From Candidatus Eremiobacterota bacterium (lineage in GTDB: Bacteria; Vulcanimicrobiota; Vulcanimicrobiia; Vulcanimicrobiales; Vulcanimicrobiaceae), in the NCBI GenBank assembly GCA_019240525.1, contig JAFAYE010000001.1, forward strand, positions 903,300-967,299: 64,000 nt of DNA, given 5' to 3'. Shown here piece after piece: positions 1-8,802 of the stretch. The position numbers and the translations under genes were made by a program. The notes under the pieces were generated by a model that saw nothing but the letters and a program-made list of their open reading frames with translations, was not told where the DNA came from and ran no database searches. Numbering within the stretch: the stretch's first letter is position 1; each line of letters starts with the position of its first letter.

Positions 1-2
1 TT

Positions 3-794
3 CGCGACGTCAATCCTTCGCAAGTACGACTCTCCGTCAAGCAGAGCCGCCTTGCGCGCCTTCATCCTTCGGAACTCGCCGAAATCATCGGCGATCTTTC
101 ATCGCGCGAAGCACTTGCCGTTGTCGGCCAGCTCGACGACGAGACGGCCGCCGACGCGTTCGAGCATCTCGACGCGGAAACGCGCAAGAATCTCATCGAC
201 GATATCGGCACCGAGCGCGCCGCCGACATCATCGAAGAGATGGACGCCGACGACGCTGCCGACCTATTAGCCGAGCTTCCGGAGGAGCAGCAAACGCAGC
301 TTCTGGCCGAAATGAGCTCCTACACCGCGGGCGGCCTGCGCGAACTCGTCAAGTACCCCGAGGATACAGCGGGCGGAATGATGACGACTGACTACGTTTG
401 GATCTACCCGCATCGCACGACCGAGGCGACGATTCGAAAGATTCGCGAGATCGCACCCGCCTCGGAGTTCATCTATTATCTCTACGTCGTCGACAAGGAA
501 GATCGTCTTCTCGGCGCACTCTCGCTGCGAAGTCTCTTGCTCGCGCTACCAACGGCCTTTATCGATCGAATCATGGAAACCGATTTGGTGACCGTGGCAC
601 TCGACACACCCGCCGTCGACGTAGCCTCGACGATCGCCAAATACGATCTGCTCGCGGTGCCGGTCGTCAACGATGCAGGTATACTGCTCGGGATCGTCAC
701 GGTCGACGACGCCATCGACGCGATCATGCCCGACGACATTGCAAAAAAGCTCCCGCGCGTCCGGCGTCACCATTCGCGCCGCGCGGCGTCGTGA
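3..794 (+). CDS. MgtE N-domain plus CBS-pair protein without a transport domain (5' end cut by window)
   Basis: The frame is open from the window edge, so the true start lies upstream; 263 residues are visible. They form an MgtE-type N-terminal superhelical domain (about residues 20-120, with repeated acidic segments such as EEMDADDAADLLAELP) followed by two CBS motifs (about 121-245, including MMTTDYVWIYP and VPVVNDAGILLGIVTVDD). The chain then ends in a basic tail. In true MgtE Mg2+ channels five membrane helices follow the CBS pair; here the stop comes directly after CBS2, so this is a soluble regulator-like protein. Such proteins often carry an upstream PRC-barrel domain and sit beside metal transporters, but what lies upstream is outside the window. 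The stop overlaps the GTG start of the next gene by 4 bp. Confidence 0.85.
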   Translation, partial: RDVNPSQVRLSVKQSRLARLHPSELAEIIGDLSSREALAVVGQLDDETAADAFEHLDAETRKNLIDDIGTERAADIIEEMDADDAADLLAELPEEQQTQLLAEMSSYTAGGLRELVKYPEDTAGGMMTTDYVWIYPHRTTEATIRKIREIAPASEFIYYLYVVDKEDRLLGALSLRSLLLALPTAFIDRIMETDLVTVALDTPAVDVASTIAKYDLLAVPVVNDAGILLGIVTVDDAIDAIMPDDIAKKLPRVRRHHSRRAAS

Positions 795-1927
795 AGCCGG
801 AGGAGATTGTCGAATTCAGCGAGGGTCTTGCGCGGGTCGCGGCCGCGGGAGGCGGCCCCAAAGCCCTGGCATCGTTTCTGGCCCAGGCGACCAACGGCGC
901 CGTGTTGCTCGAGGACGCGCAATGGCGGCAACTCGCCTCGGCCGGGACCGGTGCGATTCCATCGAGCGGTCGCGCCGTCGTCGAATCCGGCGCGCCCGGG
1001 CGAGCTCGGAGGGTGACGGTTGGGGATGTCGATCTTGGCTGCCTCTCACTCTTTGGCGACGTCGCGCCGGACGCGGAGCTGCTCTTACGGCTGACCGCCG
1101 CGACGATCGGCATCGAACTCGCGCGCGACGAAGGCGCGCTGCGCAAGCGGAACGGCGACTTCTGGAATGCGCTCTTCGCGCACGACTTTCACGATGCGAG
1201 CGCCGCCCGCGACGAGGCTGCAGCGCGCGGGATCGTGCTCGCACCGCACTACATCGCGGTTGCGCTCGAAGTCGACGGCGGTGAGACCGCAAGCTCCAAC
1301 GGCTTGCGAGAGCTGCGCGCGTTGGCGACCGATGTCTTTCGCTCGAACGACGCCCACGTCGGCGTGCTCGAGCGGGGTGGAACGCTCTTCATCTTCGCTC
1401 CCGCGGCGCGGACGATCGACGCGAGCAATGCGAAGACCGCTGCCGCGCTCTTGCCCAAGAGTGCGGCGCGCCGCAAGGCCCAACTGCGGTTTTCCGGCGG
1501 CGTGGGGACGGTTGAGCCATTCTCCCGATTCGAGGCGAGCGCCACGGCGGCGCAGGCGGCGCTCGCCATTGGGCGGCGCATTCACGGCGACGGTCGCGTG
1601 ATCGCGTACGACGACCTTGGCGCGTATCGCTTGCTGTACGAAGGGGCCGACGCGTCGCGTTTGCAGGTGTTTGCATCGGAAACCTTGGCGCCGCTTCGCA
1701 ACTACGACGAAAACCATCAAACGGAGCTCGAGCGCACACTCAAGCTCTATTTCAAAACCGGACAGAACGTAAAGACGGCGGCGGCGCAGTTGAACGTGCA
1801 TCGTCATACGGTTTTTTACCGATTGCGCCAAATCGGGGAAATCTGCGCACGCTCGCTCGATAGCCCGCACGACCAGCTCACTCTTCGCTTGGCGGTGGCC
1901 ATTGATGAACTCAACGACACGAACTGA
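791..1927 (+). CDS. PucR/CdaR-family transcriptional regulator
   Basis: 378-residue protein. The GTG start was chosen because it overlaps the preceding stop as GTGA and everything upstream in the frame is non-homologous shadow sequence. The N-terminal half resembles a GAF-like sensing region, the middle a degenerate GGDEF-like domain, and the C-terminus (about 315-370) a PucR-type helix-turn-helix with TAAAQLNVHRHTVFYRL. Family members control purine, sugar-acid, amino-acid or nitrogen use genes. The gene overlaps the following glutamine synthetase by 23 bp, so the two are almost certainly translated from one message and the regulator probably controls nitrogen assimilation or glnA itself. 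The effector is unknown. Confidence 0.85.
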   Translation: MKPEEIVEFSEGLARVAAAGGGPKALASFLAQATNGAVLLEDAQWRQLASAGTGAIPSSGRAVVESGAPGRARRVTVGDVDLGCLSLFGDVAPDAELLLRLTAATIGIELARDEGALRKRNGDFWNALFAHDFHDASAARDEAAARGIVLAPHYIAVALEVDGGETASSNGLRELRALATDVFRSNDAHVGVLERGGTLFIFAPAARTIDASNAKTAAALLPKSAARRKAQLRFSGGVGTVEPFSRFEASATAAQAALAIGRRIHGDGRVIAYDDLGAYRLLYEGADASRLQVFASETLAPLRNYDENHQTELERTLKLYFKTGQNVKTAAAQLNVHRHTVFYRLRQIGEICARSLDSPHDQLTLRLAVAIDELNDTN

Positions 1928-3224
1928 GTGGCGGCGCCCAGCCTCAAAGCGCGACGTCGTTCGACTGGCGCGCGAGGAGAACGTACGCTTCGTGCGACTG
2001 GTCTTCGCCGACATCTTGGGCGTGAGCAAGAACGTTTCCATCCCGATCGACGAGCTCGAGGCGGCTCTCGATGGTCGGGTCACCTTCGATGGCGGATCTA
2101 TCGACGGTTTCGTGCGCGGCGAAGAGCTCGACATGCTGCTGCGGCCGGATCCGTCGACCTTTGCCGTCCACCCGTGGCGCGCCGCCGGCGACGCCCGCGA
2201 AGCGCGTCTGATTTGCGACATCGCCATGCCCGACGGCTCGCCGTTCGAAGGGTGTCCGCGTACGACGCTTCGCCGCGCGATCGAGAGCGCAAACGCACTC
2301 GTCGCCCAGCGCGTCGGCTTCGAAGTGGAGTTTTATTTGTTCGAACGGCGACACGATGCCGTGGCGTCGACCGCTACTTCGGACGTCGGCTCGTATTTTG
2401 ATTTCTCCGCCAACGATCGCGGCGAAGAAGCGCGCAATGCGATCGTAGCGGCATTGCGCGCGATGGGCGTGCCAATTTCATCGGCGCATCACGAGCACGG
2501 CGCGGGGCAGCACGAGATCGACGTCGCGCACGACGACCCGCTGGCGGCCGCCGACCACGTTTTGACCTTGCGCACCATCGCCAAACACGTCGCTGCCGAT
2601 TTCGATTTAGAAGCGACGTTCATGCCCAAGCCCCTGGCCGACCGCGCGGGCAGCGGATTGCACGCCGATTTTCGTTTGCCGGAGTCCAGCGACGACGAAA
2701 CGGCCCTTTACGTGGTCGGGGGATTACTCGAGCACGCTGCTGCCACGACGGCGATCTGCAATCCAACGGTCAACTCCTATAAGCGGTTGGTCGCCGCCTG
2801 GGACGCGCCGATCTACGCGGTGTGGTCGGAGCGCAGCGCAAACGCGCTGGTGCGCGTTCCTCCGGGTCAGACGCCGCCGCGCATCGAGATGCGAAGTCCC
2901 GATCCTGCGTGCAATCCGTACCTCGCCCTGGCCGTGTTGATCGGCGCAGCGGCCGACGGCGTCGCGCGCAGCACGCTACCCGGGCCACCGCTCATCGGAT
3001 CGACCTACGATTTAACCGAGAAGGAACGACGCGAGCGCGGCATCGGCACCTTGCCAAAGTCGTTGCGCCAGGCCATTGCCGAACTCGACGGCGATGCAGT
3101 CGTCCGCGCCTCGCTCGGCGATCATCTCTATCATGCGTTCCGCGACGCAAAACTGGAGGAGTACGAGCGGTACCGCCGCGCGGTTCATCCGTGGGAACGG
3201 GACCAATACTTGCGTTTGTATTAA
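1905..3224 (+). CDS. glnA: Glutamine synthetase, type I
   Basis: 439 residues from the ATG; a TTG one codon upstream is also possible. It joins ammonia to glutamate using ATP in the cytoplasm. The N-terminal beta-grasp carries FADILGVSKNVSIP and FDGGSIDGFVR, close to the GS-I alpha pattern of Gram-positive-type enzymes. The catalytic domain has the metal-binding GFEVEFYLF segment, the ATP-site MPKPLADRAGSGLHADF and the NPTVNSYKRL/ALVRVPP glutamate-site block. The usual NLYELP adenylylation loop of GS-I beta is absent (STYDLTEKE instead), so adenylylation control is unlikely. The gene overlaps the PucR-type regulator upstream by 23 bp, and its stop overlaps the stop of the convergent decarboxylase in a TTAA tetranucleotide. 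Confidence 0.93.
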   Translation: MNSTTRTEWRRPASKRDVVRLAREENVRFVRLVFADILGVSKNVSIPIDELEAALDGRVTFDGGSIDGFVRGEELDMLLRPDPSTFAVHPWRAAGDAREARLICDIAMPDGSPFEGCPRTTLRRAIESANALVAQRVGFEVEFYLFERRHDAVASTATSDVGSYFDFSANDRGEEARNAIVAALRAMGVPISSAHHEHGAGQHEIDVAHDDPLAAADHVLTLRTIAKHVAADFDLEATFMPKPLADRAGSGLHADFRLPESSDDETALYVVGGLLEHAAATTAICNPTVNSYKRLVAAWDAPIYAVWSERSANALVRVPPGQTPPRIEMRSPDPACNPYLALAVLIGAAADGVARSTLPGPPLIGSTYDLTEKERRERGIGTLPKSLRQAIAELDGDAVVRASLGDHLYHAFRDAKLEEYERYRRAVHPWERDQYLRLY

Positions 3225-4657
3225 CCATGCTCGCGCAGCAGTTCGCGCGAGGCCTCCTGCCGCAAGATCCGCCACGCGTGTTCGACATCCTCACGCTTCG
3301 TGCGAAGATTACCGATCGCCAGGCGCATTGCATAGGCACCGTCGATCTTGGTGTGCGAGAGAAAGACTTCGCCGGTGGCGTTGACCGCGTGCATGATCGC
3401 GGCGTTGAGCGCGTCGAGGGCTGCCGCATCGAGGCCGGCGGGCGCGTAATGGAAGCAGACGACGGAGAGCGGATGGGGCGCCAGGATCTCCCAGTTTGGT
3501 TCCGCGCGCAGCCAGGCCGCGAACTGTTGGGCCAGCGCGATGTGGCCGCGCAGCCGTTCCCGAACTCCCTCGGCGCCGAAATGCCGCAGCACGAACCACA
3601 GCTTGAGTGCGCGAAAGCGGCGCCCGAGCTGCAAGCCGTAATCCATATAGTTCACGACCCCCGCTTCGGGACCGGTGAGATACTCCGGCACCAAGCTGAA
3701 GGCACGGCGGACGATTGATTCGTCCTTGACGAAGAGCGCCGACAAGTCCATCGGCACGAACATCCACTTGTGCGGATTGACGACGAGCGAATCGGCGTGT
3801 TCCGCACCGTCGAGTAGCCCGCGAAACTCCGGGACGATCGCGGCGATGCCGGCATAGGCGGCATCGACGTGCAGCCAAACGCCGCATTCGCGCGCTACCG
3901 CGGCGATCTTTGCCACCGGATCGATCGACGTCGTTGAGGTTGTCCCGACCGTTGCGACGATCGCCAACGGCCGCATCCCGGCGGCGCGATCGGTTTCAAT
4001 TGCTTGACGTAAGGCCTCGGGACGCATCCGCGATTCGAGGTCGCAGGGAATGCGCACGACATTGCGCTGTCCGATTCCAAGCGCAATCGCGGCCTTTTCA
4101 ACGTGGGAATGCGTTTCATTGGTAATATAAACTCGCAATGGCGGCAGGCTTCGACCGGCCATGCCGCGCTCGCGTATGTCGAGATCGAGCGCTTCGCGGG
4201 CAGCGGCAAGCGCGGTGAAACCAGCGATCGACGCCGTGTCGTAGATGATGCCGGTCCACTTCGGCGGCAGGCCGAGCAACTGCCCGAGCCAGCGCATCGT
4301 CACTTCTTCCAGCTCCGTCGCCGCGGGTGACGTCCGCCAGAGCATCGCCTTGACGTCCAGCGTTGCCGCCAACGCTTCGGCGGCAATCGCGATTGGTGCA
4401 GCGCTCGTCGCGAAATAGGCAAAAAAGCGTGGGTGGTTCCAGTGCGTCGTCGCGGGCACGATGATCCGCTCGAAATCCGCGAAGATGGAATCGAATGGTT
4501 CGCCGCGCTCCGGAGCTTGGGAAGGGAGCGCCGCGACGACGTCTCCCGGACACACGGGAGGCATGACCGCATACCGTTCGGGATGCGAAAAGTAGCGCTC
4601 GATCCACTCGCCCACGCGCTCGAGCGCCACCCCAAGCTCGGCCGTTTCGTCGATCAT
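3221..4657 (-). CDS. PLP-dependent group II (aromatic-type) amino acid decarboxylase
   Basis: 478 residues from the ATG at 4657; the longer open frame upstream runs through the divergent gene and is not homologous. The fold is that of aromatic-L-amino-acid/tyrosine/glutamate decarboxylases: the His pair of THSHVEKAA (residues 182-190) that stacks on PLP, the PLP-pyridine aspartate in HVDAAYAG (D265), and the Schiff-base lysine in NPHKW (K297). The early block THWNHPRFFAYFATSAAP (71-88) is typical of aromatic decarboxylases acting on Tyr, Trp, Phe or Dopa. Substrate cannot be read from sequence. It is divergent from an aldo/keto reductase with 39 bp between start codons. Confidence 0.9.
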   Translation of the reverse strand: MIDETAELGVALERVGEWIERYFSHPERYAVMPPVCPGDVVAALPSQAPERGEPFDSIFADFERIIVPATTHWNHPRFFAYFATSAAPIAIAAEALAATLDVKAMLWRTSPAATELEEVTMRWLGQLLGLPPKWTGIIYDTASIAGFTALAAAREALDLDIRERGMAGRSLPPLRVYITNETHSHVEKAAIALGIGQRNVVRIPCDLESRMRPEALRQAIETDRAAGMRPLAIVATVGTTSTTSIDPVAKIAAVARECGVWLHVDAAYAGIAAIVPEFRGLLDGAEHADSLVVNPHKWMFVPMDLSALFVKDESIVRRAFSLVPEYLTGPEAGVVNYMDYGLQLGRRFRALKLWFVLRHFGAEGVRERLRGHIALAQQFAAWLRAEPNWEILAPHPLSVVCFHYAPAGLDAAALDALNAAIMHAVNATGEVFLSHTKIDGAYAMRLAIGNLRTKREDVEHAWRILRQEASRELLREHG

Positions 4658-4696
4658 GGCGGGAGTTTTGGCGAGGGAGACGGAGAAGGCCCGCGT

Positions 4697-5737
4697 ATGA
4701 AGTACCGCACCTACCCCAAGAGTACGGTCACGGTCAGCGAAGTCGGTTTCGGCCTCTGGACCACCGCGACCGGCTGGTGGGGCGAAAAGAGCGACGACGA
4801 CGCCGTCGCACTGCTGCACGCGGCGTACGATCTCGGGATCACCCTCTACGATGCCGCAGACACGTATGGCAATGGCCGCAGCGAAGAGCAGCTGGCCAAG
4901 GCCTTCGCCGGACGTCGCGACCGCATCGTGTACGCGACAAAATTCGGTTACGATTTTTCCAACGTGCCGCAGGATCGACCCGGTCAATCGGAGCTGGCTC
5001 AGGATTTTTCACCGCGTTTCGTGCGCGCAGCGCTTGAGGCGTCGCTCCGACGCTTGCAAACGGACTACGTGGATATATATCAGATGCACAATGCGCGAAT
5101 GGCGCAAGTCGACGACGACAGACTCTGGGAACTGCTAGAATCGTTGAAGCGCGAAGGAAAGATCCGAATGTACGGCGTCGCTCTCGGACCGGCGATCGGA
5201 TGGCTTTACGAAGGGATCGAAGCGGTCCGCCGGCGCAACGTTCCAAGTCTGCAAATTATTTGGAATATGCTCGAACAGTACCCCGGCAACGAGCAGATCG
5301 GCGCCGCTCACGCCGGCGCTCACGACACCGGATACATGATCAGAGTCCCACACTCGAGCGGCATGCTCGAAGGACGCTACACCGCCGAAACGACGTTTCC
5401 AAAAAACGATCATCGCCGGCACCGGCCGCGGGAGTGGCTCATCAACGGCGTTCGCAAAGTGGAACAGCTTCGCTTTCTCGAGCGGCCCGGGCGCACGCTC
5501 GGCCAAGCCGCAATTTCCTGGCTGCTTGCCGAGCCGCGCGTCATGACCGTTCTACCGAACATCTACGATCGCGATCAGCTCGCGGAGTTCGCGGCCGCTC
5601 CCGACACGCCGGCGCTCGAGCACGACGAACTGGAGAAAATCAGCGCGCTCTACGCAGCGAACTTCGGCATCGAAGAGTCGCCGGCAACGTTCAAGGGTAC
5701 GATGGAGGCGGTACCGGCGGGTACGGCTGCCGGATGA
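4697..5737 (+). CDS. Aldo/keto reductase family oxidoreductase
   Basis: 346 residues from an ATG preceded by a purine-rich GGAGACGGAGAAGG. A TIM-barrel NAD(P)H-dependent carbonyl reductase with the full catalytic tetrad visible: D52 and Y57 in YDAADTYGNG, K82 in VYATKFGYD, and H131 in YQMHNARM. The subgroup resembles YajO/IolS-like AKRs. The natural substrate is unknown. Its stop overlaps the ATG of ridA (ATGA), so the two are a transcription-translation unit. Confidence 0.9.
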   Translation: MKYRTYPKSTVTVSEVGFGLWTTATGWWGEKSDDDAVALLHAAYDLGITLYDAADTYGNGRSEEQLAKAFAGRRDRIVYATKFGYDFSNVPQDRPGQSELAQDFSPRFVRAALEASLRRLQTDYVDIYQMHNARMAQVDDDRLWELLESLKREGKIRMYGVALGPAIGWLYEGIEAVRRRNVPSLQIIWNMLEQYPGNEQIGAAHAGAHDTGYMIRVPHSSGMLEGRYTAETTFPKNDHRRHRPREWLINGVRKVEQLRFLERPGRTLGQAAISWLLAEPRVMTVLPNIYDRDQLAEFAAAPDTPALEHDELEKISALYAANFGIEESPATFKGTMEAVPAGTAAG

Positions 5738-6114
5738 AACCCGAACAAATCCTCACTTCGCATGCACCGCAGCCGATCGGAGCGTACAGCCAAGCAATAC
5801 AATGCGGCAACGAGCTCTATTGCAGCGGGCAGATCGCGCTCGACCCGCAAACGGGTAGACTCATCGAGGGCAACGCGGCAATGCAGGCCGAACGCGCGAT
5901 TGCAAATCTCGGCGCCGTCCTTTGCGCCGCCGGATATGAATATCACAACGTCGTCAAGACGACCATTTTCTTGGTAAACATGGACGATTTCGTTCCGGTC
6001 AACGACGTCTACGAGCGCTATTTCGGACTCGCCAAACCCGCGCGCTCGACGGTGGCGGTCGCCGCGCTGCCGCGCGGCGCGCTCGTCGAAATCGATTGTA
6101 TCGCGCGAACCTGA
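5734..6114 (+). CDS. ridA: RidA family enamine/imine deaminase
   Basis: 126 residues, the standard length. RidA hydrolyses reactive 2-aminoacrylate-type enamines released by PLP enzymes. Family hallmarks are HAPQPIGAYSQA (10-21), YCSGQIALDP, and the catalytic arginine R104 in KPARSTVAV with E119 in ALVEIDCIA. Two divergent genes away is a PLP decarboxylase and further along the window PLP-dependent CysK, which are plausible sources of substrate, but direct linkage is only to the aldo/keto reductase. It ends 1 bp from the convergent TPR gene. Confidence 0.93.
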   Translation: MKPEQILTSHAPQPIGAYSQAIQCGNELYCSGQIALDPQTGRLIEGNAAMQAERAIANLGAVLCAAGYEYHNVVKTTIFLVNMDDFVPVNDVYERYFGLAKPARSTVAVAALPRGALVEIDCIART

Positions 6115-6115
6115 T

Positions 6116-7312
6116 CTACTGAGGCGCTTCCGACGATTCCATCAGACGCGCCGACTCTTCTTTGGCGATCTGCGCCACGTCGGGATCCAGGGAGTTTTGC
6201 GCGGCCTTGAGCTGAGCCAGGGCGAGCGCCTTTTGCCCTTGCGCGGCGTACGCCCGCGCCAGCAAATAGCGGATGCGACCGTCGTACGGCGCGGCGGCGA
6301 CACCTTTGAGCAACGCCGACTGAGCGAGCGAATAGAGCGCGTTGTGCTCGTAGTCGATACCGAGATTGACGTACGACTCGGGCACGTAAGGATCCACGGC
6401 AATCGCCTGGACGTAGTAGGTAACGGCGCGCTTCCAGTCCCCGGCTTGATCCTCGAGATAACCGAAGTTCACTAACGCCTCGGGACGCTCGGGTTCGAGC
6501 TGGTGAGCCCGTTTGAACCTGGCGAGTGCCGCGCCATAATTGCCGCTTTGAATTCGTGCAACGCCGAGATTATCAAGGCAGGCGTAGTTGAGCGCATCGA
6601 TCGCGAGGCAATCGCTGAGGTATTCCGTTGCCGTCGCCCAATCGTGAAGGTCCAGATACGCCATGCCCACGCCGTTCAGTGCCGCGATCGAGCGCGCGTC
6701 GCTGTCGAGCGCGCGGCGAAAGTACAGAATTGCTTCGTTCGGACGGTGCAGCGTTTCAAAGATTTCGCCCAACTCCTCCTGGATGTCGGCATCGTTGGGA
6801 TCCTGCGTTCCCGCGCGCACCATCTCCGTTTCGTACTGCTGGAGATCGCCCTTGCGCAGATGCAGAAAGACGAGATCGCGGATCGAGTCAGTCCCCGGCA
6901 ACGCGTCTTCGAATTGGACGATTGCATCGTCAATGCGATCCTCGGTCGCGTAAACGACGCCAAGACGGTTATGCGTTTGTTTATCGTGCGGATTTCGAGC
7001 GATCAATTGCTTGTAGACCGTTTCGGCGCGGTCGAAATGCCCTTGCCTGTAATAAAGGTCGCCCAAAAATCGCGCCGCCTCGGTTGCCTCGGGGTGAGTG
7101 GCAACGAAGTCGGCCAATCCCGCGACCGCACGATCCATGTCGCCTGCAGCGATGAGCTCGCGTGCATACGTAACTGCCGCCTGCTGGTCGGCCATGGTGC
7201 GGGACTCGGCGGGTAAGATGAGCGTCACGGCTCCCGCTTGCGAGGGCAGCGCGAACACGACTCCCAGCGGGAGAGCCAATAAGATCAGGGCGGGAAGTGC
7301 GCGTCGGATCAT
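6116..7312 (-). CDS. Exported TPR-repeat protein
   Basis: 398 residues. An N-terminal signal peptide (about 1-28, RR followed by LPALILLALPLGVVFALPSQA) is followed by roughly nine tetratricopeptide repeats, for example FLGDLYYRQGHFDRAETVY and LNGVGMAYLDLHDWATATEY. TPR arrays mediate protein-protein contacts, here probably in the periplasm or outer-membrane assembly space. No catalytic domain is visible. It lies 62 bp downstream of nuoN on the same strand and may receive read-through, but a candidate -10 element (TATAGT) and a GTGAGG ribosome-binding site 8 bp from the ATG suggest its own promoter. Confidence 0.85.
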   Translation of the reverse strand: MIRRALPALILLALPLGVVFALPSQAGAVTLILPAESRTMADQQAAVTYARELIAAGDMDRAVAGLADFVATHPEATEAARFLGDLYYRQGHFDRAETVYKQLIARNPHDKQTHNRLGVVYATEDRIDDAIVQFEDALPGTDSIRDLVFLHLRKGDLQQYETEMVRAGTQDPNDADIQEELGEIFETLHRPNEAILYFRRALDSDARSIAALNGVGMAYLDLHDWATATEYLSDCLAIDALNYACLDNLGVARIQSGNYGAALARFKRAHQLEPERPEALVNFGYLEDQAGDWKRAVTYYVQAIAVDPYVPESYVNLGIDYEHNALYSLAQSALLKGVAAAPYDGRIRYLLARAYAAQGQKALALAQLKAAQNSLDPDVAQIAKEESARLMESSEAPQ

Positions 7313-7332
7313 AGCAGATACCTCACTCTGGT

Positions 7333-7338
7333 ACTATA
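7333..7338 (-). promoter_or_regulatory. Candidate -10 box for the TPR gene
   Basis: Reads TATAGT on the minus strand, 21 bp before the ATG, with GTGAGG between it and the start. No good -35 is seen 17 bp upstream, so this is tentative. Confidence 0.3.
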
Positions 7339-7374
7339 GCGCACCATTCAAGCGGCCCGTGACCGGGCGCGCCG

Positions 7375-8802
7375 CTAACGCACGAGCGGCAAAACGTTGC
7401 TGGGCGTCAGTGGATAGAACGTCATCACGATTACCGCGACGGCGCAAATGGCCGCGCTCGCCCACGCGAGCGGTACGAACGGGCGTGCCGCGTGCGCTTC
7501 GCCTGGCGAAACGGCGTACATCATGCGAATCACTTTCGCGTAAGCATACAGCGAAATCGCGGTTCCGATGATCAGGAGGACGCCCAGCCAGAGAGAGCCG
7601 CCGGAAACCGCGCTCGAAAGAATGAGAATTTTTCCGAGAAAGCCGGCGGTGGGCGGCAGACCGGCCAGCGCGAGTAAAAAGATCGTCATCGCAGCGGCGA
7701 GCCATGGCCGGCGGCGTCCAAGGCCGCGATAATTCGCAAGGGTCGCACCCTCCTCGTCCTCGCCCGAAATGGCCGCGGCAACGGCAAACGCTCCGAGGTT
7801 CATGAACGCGTATGCCGTTAAATAATAAATGGCGTATCGTAGCCCCAGCGACGTCCCGCCGGCGAGCGCAACGAGGATGTAACCGATCTGCGCTACGCCC
7901 GAATATCCGAGCAGTCGTTTCAGATCGCGTTGCGCGAGCATCCCCACGTTTCCCGCGATCATTGAAATCCCGGCGACGATCCAGACCGGCAGCAACATCT
8001 GGTGCGCCGTGCCCAAGGGCAATGCGGCATAGGTGAAACGCGCGAAAACGGCGAGCGTTCCGGCTTTGGTGACAACGCTCATAAAGGCCGTCACCGGCAA
8101 CGGCGCCCCTTCGAAAACGTCGGGCGTCCAGGTATGAAACGGCACGAGGCTCAACTTGAAGACCAAACCGATCAAAAACATTCCCGAGCCGACCCAAAAG
8201 AGCGGATTGCTTGCAAGCGCCGGATTTGCAATGTCGGAGAGTCGAATGCTGCCGGTCGCACCGAAGAGCAATGCGAATCCGAAGATCAAGAAACCCGTCG
8301 CCGTGGAGCTCAGAATGAGGTACTTCAGCGCCGATTCGCGCGCCGTCTTCCGGTCGACCGCCGCGCAGAGCGCGTACAGTCCGAGCGATAAGAGTTCCAA
8401 ACCCAAAAAGATCATCATGAGATTTGCCGCGCCCGCCATGAGCATCGCCCCGCACGCGCTCCAGAGCATGATCGCGCTCATTCCGGCGACGCGCTGCGCG
8501 GGTCCGATAACGCCGTAGAGCGCGAGCGAGCCGGCCGTAGCAATCAAAATAATCTCTTGAAAAACGGTCGCGAATCCCCCCACCATGAAGCCGCCGAAGA
8601 AGGCATCGTAGTTGTGGCCGAACTGCCGAGCCGCAAGCACGCCGGCGACGATCGTCCCAAGAAGCGAGATCCCGATGGAGAGATAGCGCTCCGTCGTCCG
8701 ACGCGAGAAGAGATCGGCAACGAGCACGGCGAGGGCCGTCACCGCAACGACGCCGACCGGAACGATCGCCGACCAATCGAGGTGCGTAAACGGAAGCTTC
8801 AT
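7375..8802 (-). CDS. nuoN: NADH-quinone oxidoreductase subunit N
   Basis: 475 residues, about 14 membrane helices; one of the three antiporter-like proton-pumping subunits of complex I. The Mrp-antiporter core is visible (KAPARESALKYLIL-type region, here FLIFGFALLFGATGSIRLS, and the functional lysine segments around LVPFHTWTPDVFEGAP). It is the last gene of the nuoA-N operon and its ATG overlaps the nuoM stop by 4 bp (ATGA). Confidence 0.95.
   Translation of the reverse strand: MKLPFTHLDWSAIVPVGVVAVTALAVLVADLFSRRTTERYLSIGISLLGTIVAGVLAARQFGHNYDAFFGGFMVGGFATVFQEIILIATAGSLALYGVIGPAQRVAGMSAIMLWSACGAMLMAGAANLMMIFLGLELLSLGLYALCAAVDRKTARESALKYLILSSTATGFLIFGFALLFGATGSIRLSDIANPALASNPLFWVGSGMFLIGLVFKLSLVPFHTWTPDVFEGAPLPVTAFMSVVTKAGTLAVFARFTYAALPLGTAHQMLLPVWIVAGISMIAGNVGMLAQRDLKRLLGYSGVAQIGYILVALAGGTSLGLRYAIYYLTAYAFMNLGAFAVAAAISGEDEEGATLANYRGLGRRRPWLAAAMTIFLLALAGLPPTAGFLGKILILSSAVSGGSLWLGVLLIIGTAISLYAYAKVIRMMYAVSPGEAHAARPFVPLAWASAAICAVAVIVMTFYPLTPSNVLPLVR

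Noticed and set aside
398-790. Longer N-terminus for the PucR regulator in the same frame
   Set aside because: The region lies inside the CBS-domain gene in another frame and encodes Arg-rich shadow sequence; the GTGA overlap at 791 gives a natural start.
1085-2227. 380-codon minus-strand open frame opposite the regulator and glnA
   Set aside because: Antisense shadow of two clear genes; Arg-rich, no family features.
7339-7374. Terminator after nuoN
   Set aside because: A 5-bp GCCCG/CGGGC hairpin exists but has no T-run on the minus strand.
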